A stretch of 64,000 nt of DNA, from assembly GCA_037178855.1 (NCBI GenBank), contig JASJZC010000005.1, positions 11,160,001 through 11,224,000 of the forward strand, given 5' to 3'. The notes under the pieces were generated by a model. It saw only the letters and a program-made list of their open reading frames with translations. It was not told the origin of the DNA and searched no databases. Each line of letters opens with the position of its first letter. The stretch's first letter is position 1. The position numbers were made by a program, and so were the translations under genes. This document shows, in pieces, positions 22,036 through 31,276 of the stretch. The stretch comes from Oscheius sp. JU75 (Eukaryota > Nematoda > Chromadorea > Rhabditida > Rhabditidae).

Positions 22036-22411
22036 TTAATTGTCTGTTGCAGTTGCCCCCTTAAAAATATCTATCTGATGAAGCACAGGTAATGTTACTT
22101 CCATAGAGGCGACAAGTTCTTCGGCAGGAGAGCAGCCAGCCAGATGCTCGGACATGTTTTTGATCAGAAAATCGACTCTCCGCTCGTAAGGAATGGGCAC
22201 GTTTCTCTTAAAAATTGTTTTCTTAGGAACTACATTGGTCACCTTAACCTTAAATTCATACAGGGCCGATATCAATTGTCGCGCTTCTTCCCGCCTTGTC
22301 TCTGAAATAAAGAGACGTATTCGGTGATTCAGCGACATTACCTGCTAATACAATCTTCGTGGTACTCTCGCCTTCTAGAAATTCATAACCGGACTGTAAG
22401 GTAGACGCCAT
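22036..22411 (-). CDS. Small conserved-looking protein, two exons
   Basis: Exon 1 is MASTLQSGYEFLEGESTTK..., with a 40-nt intron after ...KIVLA. Exon 2 is ETRREEARQLISALYEFKV, followed by PKKTIFKRNVPIPYERRVDF and an acidic/hydrophobic helix ending FKGATATDN. About 120 residues, no signal peptide. An in-frame upstream ATG at 22453 would add 14 residues with a hydrophobic start (MLLLSCPC), but the internal ATG gives a more ordinary N-terminus. I do not recognise the family. The minus-strand exons at 22565-22690 end in their own stop and so belong to a different gene. Confidence 0.55.
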
Positions 22412-22564
22412 AAAGAAAGGGTGGCACAAGCAAGGACAAGATAGCAGGAGCAAGCTGACCCTTTTCTATTTTTGGCTGTCTTTGTAAAAAAAAAAAAGTT
22501 CCCCAATAGCCTGGAAGAAAGCGGCGATCATTAGAGAAACAGTAAAGGAAGTCAATACAATGAG

Positions 22565-22690
22565 TCACAGGTTGTACCAGCCGTTTGCCTAAAAACGAAA
22601 ATGTTAAGAAAGAGTTGAGTCAACCTTCCTGTATCCCAAGACTAGCATGCTTTCCAGAGTGTTATTGTGCTGAATGATCTCCCAGAGGGC
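22565..22690 (-). CDS. 3' exons of an unplaced minus-strand gene
   Basis: After an acceptor (tttttag) one exon encodes ALWEIIQHNNTLESMLVLGY-RK. A 36-nt intron leads to ANGWYNL and TGA at 22565-22567. Both splice sites are good and the phase agrees, but no upstream exon was found to 23150. It is either a fragment or a gene with a long intron. Confidence 0.35.
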
Positions 22691-23158
22691 CTAAAAATGG
22701 AATGCTAGAGAGCTTGGATAGACCAAAAGTCAGTCCACAAACAGGACTACTGAGCAACCTTTAAACAAGACTGTTGCTTGGCTACTGATTAAAATTATAA
22801 GTCAGAGCACGGGCAGATGTGTGGTTGAGCGTAGAGAGAACAAAAGTAAAAGTGGTCGCACAATTGCGACTTTGCTCTCAGTCTGGCAGAATGGAGAAAA
22901 GGGATTCTTCTGTCTAAAAATTCTCAAACTGGTGTTCACCGCGAACTTTCCCATAGATTGTACTTGCATATTGTCCTAAGTTTTTACGGCTCAATTCTTC
23001 GGAGACTGTGTTTTATGCTAAGCGGTCATGCTACATCCCACCCCCTCGCTGACCCTTACCTGGTTTTGCACCAAAAATCGATAGATTATTGCAAAAATTG
23101 GCGTCGCGTTCTTTTCCTGCAGAGCTTTTCAGTCTACTCCCGACTTTCTCCTACAGCG

Positions 23159-24861
23159 ATGTTGCCTAGTCAAACCGGTAAGTCTCCTTAAGACCATAAC
23201 TAACTTTGTTCCAGAGATGCACTCTCTTCTGGTCGTTGAGGCTGAAGTTCACAACATGATGTCCACTCTGAAGATTAAGGGTATTGTTCTGGACAACAGA
23301 ACTCCGCTTTTGGCTGCTGCTCAGAAATCCTTCTTGAAGGCCCTGAATCCTGAGGAAGCTTCGGATCCTGATACTTCTTTCGCCTCTTGGGAAGCTGTTG
23401 ACGAAGAGGTAAATAAACCGAGTTTGGAACGGATTGGGCCATTCTTATTACTTTTGAAGCTAACGGAGGACAGCTTTGTGATCAGCGACCTTGAAAACCC
23501 TTAAAACTGAAAAACAAGAAGGTTGGACTCCGGCGGGGATCGAACCAACAACCCTCGAGGACGTTCGAACTCCAGGCAAAAGTGCTATCCACTAGGCCAT
23601 TGGAACCGGCGCAACCGTAGTCGGATCTCAATCTCTGACTCCCTGTCTTCGAAACTGCCTCAGCATTGCTCAAACAGTCTGAAAAGCTAAACTATTAAGT
23701 TTAGAAGGATCGACTGGTGGAAGATGAGACCGAGCACCCGCTCCTTGAAAAACTCGAAGAAATGGTGGAGTCTCTACATAGCGACTCCGATATGCCCCCG
23801 GTACTGACGAAGATGATTACTAAAACCATGACAGCTCTGAAGCCTGAGGAAGAGACACTAGAGGTCCTGAACTCCTCGACCCATACTGCTCTGGAGCCCG
23901 AGACACCTTTTGGTGAGAATCTAGGATTGAGCTTATTGTTTTGATTTGGAGAGAAGACAGAGTCCAATGTTTCCGATGTTTGGTGGAACGCCAAGACAAT
24001 ATCCTACTTCCACGGAATGACTCACCATGATCACCAGGGAAGTTGCGCCTGCCAACTCTGTTCAATGTTCGGCAGACAAAAATTTGCTTGGGACAGATTG
24101 GTCGAGGAAATTGACGATCAGGTTAGTCTAATAGGCTCTGTGTTGTATTTTTTTTATTTTACCATTTTTTCACAGAACACTACTACTTCTTCAGCCCAGT
24201 ACCATGTGGAAAAGTACGAAAACTTCGTCTACGCAGCTAACAAGGTTTGTAGTGCAGCAGCTGTCTCTCTGTCTCTGTCTTTCGCAGTTTTAACTTTCAG
24301 ACCAAAGAGATCTACGATTCCATTGTCGAGGCTATTGAGGAAAGGAAGAAGATCAATCATCTACTTGGGTCAGAGTCTACTGATGACAAAATTCAAGGTG
24401 AACCAGACAGTTATGGATCACAAGAATACCTTTAGCCTTCGCACTCTGTGGCCATTGTGGCATCAAGAATCGTTTAGATACCCAGGAACCTTGGCTCTGT
24501 GACTGTTGCCTGCTTTGTGACAAAGCAAAGGAGCTGGAGAGACAAGTGGAGCACATGAATGTGATGGCAAATGAGAACCTCAACATCTCTACCATGACTG
24601 TCTTTGAGCTCGAGGAGACAGTCAATGTTCCAGAAGCTGGTGCCAAGAAGATCATCAAGAAGAAGGTTGGGTCATTTGAGCTAAACTAGGGAGACAGAGG
24701 GACGGAGAGACAGAGAGACAGTACAAAGAATGTTGGATTTTCAGGACAACCAAGCCACACGTTGGAGAGAGCAGCTGCAGAATGCTCGCAGTGATCCTTC
24801 CGGAGACTATAACGATCTCCTGGTCAAGATGCGCGAAGAAATGAAGTCAGCTTGGTTCTGA
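23159..24861 (+). CDS. Unrecognised Cys/His protein with possible zinc-binding modules
   Basis: About eight exons: MLPSQT, EMHSLLVVEAEVHNMMSTLK..., then (after an intron carrying a SINE) an acidic segment (EDETEHPLLEKLEEMVESLH). Next comes VSDVWWNAKTISYFHGMTHHD with HHDHQGSCACQLCSMF, two linker exons (KEIYDSIVEAIEERKKIN), and ALCGHCGIKNR...PWLCDCCLLCDKAKEL. A coiled-coil-like end follows (VEHMNVMANENLNIST; SGDYNDLLVKMREEMKSAWF). The two cysteine clusters (H-x2-D-H...C-x-C-x2-C and C-x2-C...C-x-C-C-x2-C) look metal-binding, but the spacing does not fit a class I can name. No signal peptide or membrane span, so probably intracellular. About 370 residues. Confidence 0.6.
23470..23620 (+). repeat. 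SINE, second subfamily, uninterrupted copy
   Basis: It contains TTTGTGATCAGCGACC and the inverse tRNA-like half: inverse B box GGGGATCGAACC at 23537, then GTGCTATCCACTAGGCCATT, which is the inverse A box. It sits in an intron of the 23159 gene and supplies the empty-site reading for the MITE at 10103-10573. Confidence 0.75.
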
Positions 24862-24994
24862 TCACCCTCTCTCTATCATATGCCAGATCTCTTTCTATTC
24901 TCCCCCTACTGTTCTGTATCTCTAAATAAATCCATCTTACCATCGGGTGCGTCGCTGTCTCCATAGCAACCGGTCCCTTTCAATTCTTTCAGGT

Positions 24995-26008
24995 ATGGCA
25001 GAGGTCTATATTATTGGCGAGCTCGAATCAGCTGATAAATTTGGTGATAATCGACTTGCTTGCTACTGGAAACTACAATTAGGTAAGTCATCAAGTTATG
25101 AAACCATAAATTTGTCTAGGCGGAGGCTGGCGAGTAATCGAGGGAGAGACCGAGGGGCAGACCCAGACTGACCTTCCCTCAAGCTTTGAGAAAGCCTACT
25201 TTGCTCACCCGATTGATATTCATCTGGCTACGAAAACTGTGCAAGGTTAAGGTCATTTTGTGTTGAAAACTGCTCTCAGAATGGCCTCGGATGCATTTTC
25301 AAATGTGGCATTTCGACGACTACGACAGACAAGAACTCTGCGGGTATGGCTCTGTTTTTGTCCCAACAACTCCAGGCGAGCATGAGGTATATACAACTCG
25401 CCTACGATTTTGCATTAGAAAAATGTTAAGGTGGAATGCCATATCTGGAGACCAAAGGGATCAGCCAGGGAGGAAATGATGCAGAGTTTTATTGGAGGTG
25501 GACTTCAGGTGAGGGAAAAACAGAAAGACAGTGAAATAGAGACGTATAGAGACAAAGAGGCAATTTCGAGGCTATTTGGATGAAAAGGGGTGCTCCCGTA
25601 CCGTCTCAGATAAATTCTCCCCCGTGACCGAGTGGTTAGCACACCCGTCTAGTAATCTAGCGCCCCAGATTCGGTTCCCGCCGTGGACAAAATTGTATCT
25701 TTCACGTTTCCAGTGGTTTTCAAGGGCGTTGAACACCCTCCTGCTATTAGTTTGTCTCTAAAGTGCTTCCCTTACCGAAAAGTTTTCCAGTGTTGCCCTT
25801 TTTATTACGTACTATAGATCGACGCTCAGAGAGTGACAGATAGACTGAGAAACAAAGATACAGAGACGATCTTCTTCAGCTAGGAGACATTGGAATCTTA
25901 GAAGATCCCGAGGAGAGAGCCAAGATCAATGCTGTGTCTATGGGCCAAGTCAAACTTCGTCTCAGCATTATTACCAGACATTTTGACAGATTCGGAATAC
26001 TCTCATAA
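24995..26008 (+). CDS. mksr-2: B9 domain protein B9D2 (ciliary transition zone)
   Basis: Five exons give about 175 residues, the usual B9D2 length, almost all of it the B9 (C2-related) domain. Landmarks: MAEVYIIGELESA at the start, EGETEGQTQTDLP, AHPIDIHLATKTVQ, WPRMHFQMWHFDDYDR, CGYGSVFVPTTPGEHE, HIWRPKGSAREEMMQSFIGG and the closing KLRLSIITRHFDRFGIL. B9D2 acts with B9D1 and MKS1 in the transition-zone complex at the base of cilia, which in nematodes means sensory neurons. All introns are GT-AG; the last one (about 25510-25880) is enlarged by a SINE flanked by GACAGA repeats. Nothing suggests loss of function. Confidence 0.92.
25565..25860 (+). repeat. SINE copy 3, 5' shortened, in an intron of B9D2
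   Basis: Only the end of the minus-oriented half remains (GGCTATTTGGATGAAAAGG). The plus half is intact: GTGACCGAGTGGTTAGCACACC with B-box-like GATTCGGTTCCC, then the tail TTATTACGTACTATAGATCG and GACGCTCAGAGAG. GACAGA repeats adjoin both sides. Confidence 0.75.
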
Positions 26009-26220
26009 AGAGTCCAGGCTTTTCAAAGTTTTATTTCCCAGCCATTTCAGGAACAAATAAAGGCAGAAGAAACAGTCAACAGTCTGACACGTATTTACAA
26101 GTACTTACAGGACAATCTCAGCCGAATACCTCGTGAAATTGCACAAAATGTTTTTTAAACGGCTGTACACCCGGATTTTTTTTAATACACCGAATTTGGT
26201 AAGAGAAAATGGGGAAGAGG

Positions 26221-26774
26221 TCAGTTATCGGTGGACATCTTCTTGGCAACCATCTCCTTGAACTCCTTGAGATTTTGATCACTCTAAGATCTATTTTTGA
26301 AAAAGAAAGGATCTTGGAAGTACCTCGCAAACGGAGACAGAACGCTGGCGAGGGGCGGAAGCCCAGCTGAAGGCTTGAAGGAGGGGTGATCCGAAGGTTT
26401 CACTGATGGAGAAGTGACGGGTGCGAGGAATGGCCACGGGAGATGGACTGGAAAATGAAAAATGAAGCAGAGACAGAGACAGGGACGAGCTGTTTTTTTT
26501 CGTGTCCTGATATACGAAAACTTTAGGTTTAGACAACCACGTGTCCGCAAGATAGAGATTTCGAAAAGATAAAACTTACGGGTCCTGCATCTTGAAGGTT
26601 TCTCCCTCGGAAATGGTCATCTTTCTCTCGACGGGCTTGACAGCCGACTTGAAAGTGACATTGGAACTGCCAAAAGTGTCCGCAAAAGTGGGTGGCTTGG
26701 AATTCCTAAACCCTTCGATCAAATTTTTTTCCCAAGTGCACTGACCACATGGCGTCCATAGGATCCATCGGCAT
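26221..26774 (-). CDS. Small basic Ser/Thr/Pro-rich protein
   Basis: Four exons: MPMDPMDAM-W, NSKPPTFADTFGSSNVTFK ... ERKMTISEGETFKMQDP, SPSPVAIPRTRHFSISETFG ... SAPRQRSVSVCE, and SDQNLKEFKEMVAKKMSTDN with TGA at 26221-26223. About 130 residues, no membrane span. Motifs such as RTRHFSIS and RQRSVSV look like basophilic kinase sites (R-x-x-S). A 5' untranslated intron may end at about 26793 (taatttcag). Family not recognised; a cytoplasmic regulatory protein is the best guess. Confidence 0.6.
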
Positions 26775-29018
26775 TTTGGCGAGTGGTTTTATCTGAAATT
26801 AAGTCTGTTTATTCGAGTTGCATCGGGAAAAAATCGATGGGAGAGAGAGAAAGAAAAACGCATTCAAATGGCCAAGGGGGAGCATCACGAGACGGGCAGA
26901 GCGGGCTGCCTGTTTATGAAAACATGCGCTATTTTTAGGGGGTTGCAAATCGCATGTTCCCCAGATTAGGCTGTATAAATAGGAACATCTAAGAGGAAAG
27001 AAGGGTTTCCTCATTTAAAACTGAAGAGGAACAAATCAACTATTTTGAAACTTGTGATAAGGCCAAAAATAGGAGTGGAAATGGATTTTGGTGTCAAGAG
27101 GAGCGATATGTTACCAGCTAGCTGGACGAAAGGGCAGCCGGGTAACACTCGCACCCCTATCTCTCTCTCCTTTGAAAGAAACGGCACACGAGGCGGGTCC
27201 AAGGCGACCACGTGCATTTGGCCCGTAACAAACAGGAGAGAGCAGAGAACGCCCGGGAATGGCTGGACCAAAGAGGGAAGGGGTCTCTGTAATGACACGT
27301 ATCTTAACAAACGGACGTTGATTCAGGGTTGTTGCAAAACAGCAATTAGGGTCTTTCCAGTGGCAGCTTCCCACATCAAAGAATGTTCAGAAGATTACGA
27401 AGCGCGTGCTCTCTGCTTTGGTGAAAAGTTTGTCAGTGTTTCTGTCTCCCTGTCTTGGTTCAAGGTTTTGCTCCAGTCGTACTTGATCGACGAAAAAAAC
27501 TGAACGATCAAATTTTTGCTGGAACAAAAGGTACTTTTGTGGGTTCTCAAATCTCTTTGAGGCAATGGGTGTGAGTTCTCAAAACAATTTTTTATGGTAA
27601 TAGAAAGGGTATAAAATACCCTTTCTATTACTGGCAGAGAGAAATGATATCCTCTATAAAGTGTCAAACTCCAATAGAGGCTGGTTAATTTCGTAACCGT
27701 CCACTAAACATAGGACACAGACCAACTCTGCTATTGTTTCGCAACAATTACAGGCAATGGAGTCATTTTAGCACGTATCTAAAGACGAAATGCAGTTTTG
27801 AACACTTCAAAAATGGAACAACAGCTGTTTTTGCTGTTGTTATTATTATTAGCGAGTTTACCCATGGACGTCATGGAACGGCAGTCAATAACAATTCCAT
27901 AGGATTAGAAAAGAGGCATATCTTAATAATTCGGGCCAATGACCTTCATCTTTTAGTGTCTGATAAAAGTATTAAGAAGCCTTTATCACTCCCGACTTAG
28001 GTACAGGAGAAACGACAAACATGTCAAAATGGAGAAAAGGCATTTGAAATTGTAGTAAGATGGGTGTAAAAAGGCCACAAAAAGAGAGAGACGACCAGAT
28101 TGCGGGAACATTCGAGATGGTCGGCTGCTCGGCTATTTCGAAGCAAACGAAAACACTTAACAGCCGGTCCAACGGTATTAGAAAAATACTCGCTTACGGC
28201 TGCGGTACATTATCGCAGATCACCCTCAATGCTGTCCAGGACAGTTCGCCACATGGCAACGTTATTACACAGGCGAAGAGTGGGGTTGCCCGTACACAAA
28301 TAGTGGGAGAGATGACGTGTACCCAGATAGCACTCACAGAATTACGCTCTCTCTCTCTCTCTCTCTCTCTGTCGCTTACTATTATGATCTATTATGAGTA
28401 ACGGTAGCTCCATTAACACCTTCATGTTGCAAATTTTACACTTTCTGCTTGGGAGAGGAAAGATTGATCTCAAGGCTGCGAGGGTGGACTCGGTGAACGA
28501 AATCAATCAGGTCTCGTGGTGGAAAAAGAGTCGAGGGGTGTCCTTCTGCTGGGAAAGGACACTTTCACGTGCTCTAGACACAAACAATAACAGGGCTTTT
28601 TTGGTGGTAAAGTACCCAATTTGCCCTCTTTCTGCGCGGCAGAATGGGGCAACATGTTGATATTAGGAGGAGCAAAAACTGAACCATCGGGGGGTTAACA
28701 TTGGGGGGACCAGCCGTCTACGACAATTCGCCATCCCTAAGTCTTGACTTAGCATTGACAGCAGGCAGCAGCCTTCTCTAATAGCCGAAGCTTCCCCAAA
28801 AGCTGACTTGTCAACTTAATTCTTGACATGTCATGACTTGCCAGCATTTCTCTCGTGGTACGGACGGACACCATTGCACTTTAGTAGTAGAGAGATCTTT
28901 TTCTGGACAGAGAACGGAAGGGTAAATACTGTTTATCTACCTCTCTGTCTCTCACACTGTCTCTCTGACTCTCTGTCTATCTGTTTCTCTGTTTCTGTGA
29001 TACAGAATGTACAACAGT
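26775..29018. other. Gene-poor region
   Basis: No multi-exon gene was found. A plus-strand TATAAATA (26974-26981) precedes a 142-codon frame (ATG about 27078, stop 27503) without introns or recognisable domains; long frames also occur on the opposite strand there, so I do not call it. A perfect 16-bp hairpin lies at 27597-27631. GGGCAACATGTTGATA (28648-28663) has no gene start nearby. CT repeats are at 28344-28375 and 28940-29000. Confidence 0.4.
27597..27631. repeat. Perfect 16-bp hairpin
   Basis: GTAATAGAAAGGGTAT and its exact inverse ATACCCTTTCTATTAC are separated by AAA. It lies in gene-poor sequence with no adjoining inverted-repeat arms, so it is not obviously part of a MITE. It also contains a TATAAAATA string. 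Confidence 0.75.
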
Positions 29019-29813
29019 TTATTTCTTCCTATCAATCTTTTGCAGTTGTGGTCTCCTGTATCCATTAGTTGCTCCCCTGAAAAATGCAACAGGATTCCAT
29101 TTGATCTCGTAGATGTCAGACTTGTTCAGCTTTGATAACATTGTCGTGCTGAAAACTGTTAGACGCCACTACAGAAAGCAGTCTACTCGAAAGGATTATA
29201 GAACAGGGTAGTTACCCCTGCGAAAATGTCCATCTTTAAATGACGACTGGCCAATTGGAGGCCAGAAAAGCCTTGGTAAGTGAGGAATGAGGTCTTGCTC
29301 TGGAACTATGTTAAGCGAACTTCCTGTTAACTCAAACTTTTCTTTCTCCCTTGGCAAAGGCAGAATTCCAGCCGTCTACAAACATTCCCAGCAACAGTGA
29401 TTGGAGCTTAAGAGATTTTGAAACGACTGGTTACAAAACTCTTACGGCAGGAGAGAATTCATTGATGTCATCCGTCAGGCTGTAAGCAAACTCCTCGATT
29501 CTTCTCTGGAACTTCCAGTGTATTCCAGGGATAACAGCTCACCGCATTAGCTACTCCATACGTTTTCTGCAAGTACTCAGAGAATGACGTCCAAGCCTTG
29601 GCATTTGGTGTTTGTGATGATAGCTGATTAATTTTCTGGAAACAGGCTAGAAAATACTGACAATATACTCACGCTGACAGCATTCTTCAGGAATCTGAAC
29701 GGATTGATGGAGCTTTCATCGTTGACAAGTCGCTTGTCAACTTTGATCACAGTTGTATCCAGATAAGAACAACAAAAATGGAGAAGAGAGAGACAACAAA
29801 AGAGGATCCTCAT
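29019..29813 (-). CDS. Secreted nematode-type protein, paralogue A
   Basis: A signal peptide (MRILFCCLSLLHFCCS) is followed by YLDTTVIKVDKRLVNDESSI and NPFRFLKNAVS. Later exons encode INQLSSQTPNAKAWTSFSEY, RRIEEFAYSLTDDINEFSPA, an unplaced middle (about 29260-29440), MDIFAGVTTLFYNPF and TTMLSKLNKSDIYEIKWN ... LQKIDRKK, ending at TAA 29019-29021. Intron positions agree with the plus-strand gene at 30281, to which it is divergently transcribed. Gln/Asn/Ser-rich helices and no cysteines after the signal suggest a soluble secreted helical protein. Family not recognised. Confidence 0.65.
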
Positions 29814-30280
29814 TTCGACTAGGTAACTGGTTAGAGAGTAATCCGTAGACGAGAGGAGAGACGGGATTCGATGTCGAGAGTGAGGGGATAGATAAATCTG
29901 TTTGCGGTAACATACGAGCTAGCAAAATATACGAACTCCTTTCGTACAAAATATTGGCAGCTTCGGAATCGGAACAAATAAGATGGTTATGCTGTATAAA
30001 TAAAATTAAAGTCAGCATGTGTTTTGTCTAAATTCAATGTCTAAAATAACCCCCCAAACCGTGTACTCCATTTCTTGCCAAAGAATGACACCAAAAACCT
30101 CTCTGTAAGCAATCCATTATACGGGATCCTCTTAGTTGACTCATCGCTTATTCACCTTTCCCTATTAGTCTCTCTAGTTCAGCCATTCTTTGGTCGGATC
30201 GTCCGACCCTAATGAGAGGTAGGATTACCCCCAGTTCGTGGGATATAAACCACTATTACCCGTCAGACCAGGTAGCCAGC

Positions 30281-31102
30281 ATGTATTTTCTTCTCTTGTC
30301 AGTGTTTGCCGTCGCACACGGTTATTTGGATGTGACAGTCTTGAGAATGGACAATCGAACAGTCGGTCCGAATGGAACTGTCAATCCGTATATTTTCACC
30401 ATCGGGACTATTGCGGTAAGATTGGAGAAAGTGTAGAGAATTGATAGAGTTTAGAGCTTGTACGATGTGCCTAAAAGTGCCAAAAACAGTGTGGCTTGGT
30501 CGAAATGGCATACATTCTTGACGAGAACATACGGTCCTAAAACTGCTGTAAGTTTTCTGGAGATCTGTCTTTCTGTCTCTCTGTCATTCGCTCTCTGTCT
30601 CTCTGTACTGAACAGAAAGTACAGGCTAACATCGAAAACTGGGCCACAGTCATCTTCGACTCTATCAACTCCGTTCCCACAGCCGTGAGTTATAAAACTT
30701 TTATGCTCTCAAGTGTAATTTAGGTCCAATCTCTGCTTGTCGGCTACGCCAACGACACTTTCAGCTCCGTCATTGGAAGACGATGGGTATGAACTTTCAA
30801 AAGCCATAGCATTTCAACATTTCAGTCCCAATCCAAAGCCAGTATTCAAGGGCAGACAGCTCTTTCGATGGCTTACATGAATCTAAAGGACGTCATTTAC
30901 CCAGAGATGGGCACTCTCTTTTATAATCCTTTGGAGTAAGAACTTTCCCGAAACCCTTAAATGTTCCAATTTTAGCACTGACATGATCTCGCGTCTGAAT
31001 GAGAGCTCGGTCCTCAAGTACAACTTAAACTTGTTTGACTACTTCAGCGGAAGATACCCTGCCTCTGTTTACAATCAGTACTATTACAATTACTATAAGT
31101 AA
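30281..31102 (+). CDS. Secreted nematode-type protein, paralogue B
   Basis: Signal peptide MYFLLLSVFAVAHG, then YLDVTVLRMDNRTVGPNGTV, NPYIFTIGTIA, and six further exons. These include SAKNSVAWSKWHTFLTRTYG, ANIENWATVIFDSINSVP, SLLVGYANDTFSSVIG, a Ser/Gln helix, DVIYPEMGTLFYNPL-D and TDMISRLNESSVLKYNL. It ends in a Tyr-rich tail (YPASVYNQYYYNYYK) at TAA 31100-31102. All introns are GT-AG and mostly about 40 nt; one carries a CTCTGT repeat. It matches the minus-strand gene exon for exon. About 200 residues; function unknown. Confidence 0.75.
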
Positions 31103-31276
31103 AATTTTACTTTCCAGTTGTGCGTTGTGGTCGCAGATGAATCCACTATTGTGCTTCATTGAGGCAGCAGCGGTTACTCACTGAATCTGTGGTCTGAATC
31201 TCTAATAAATTCAAACCTGAATACTCTCACGTTTCAATGATTTTTTTCCTTAACTTTATTATTAAATCAGCAGTTA

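Noticed and set aside
27078-27503. 142-codon plus-strand ORF behind a TATA-like box
   Set aside because: Composition is irregular, there are no introns or recognisable domain, and the opposite strand is also open over most of it.
28060-28401. Possible Tc1-like transposase fragment
   Set aside because: The start has a vague helix-turn-helix look, but no aligned motif, inverted ends or downstream catalytic part could be found.
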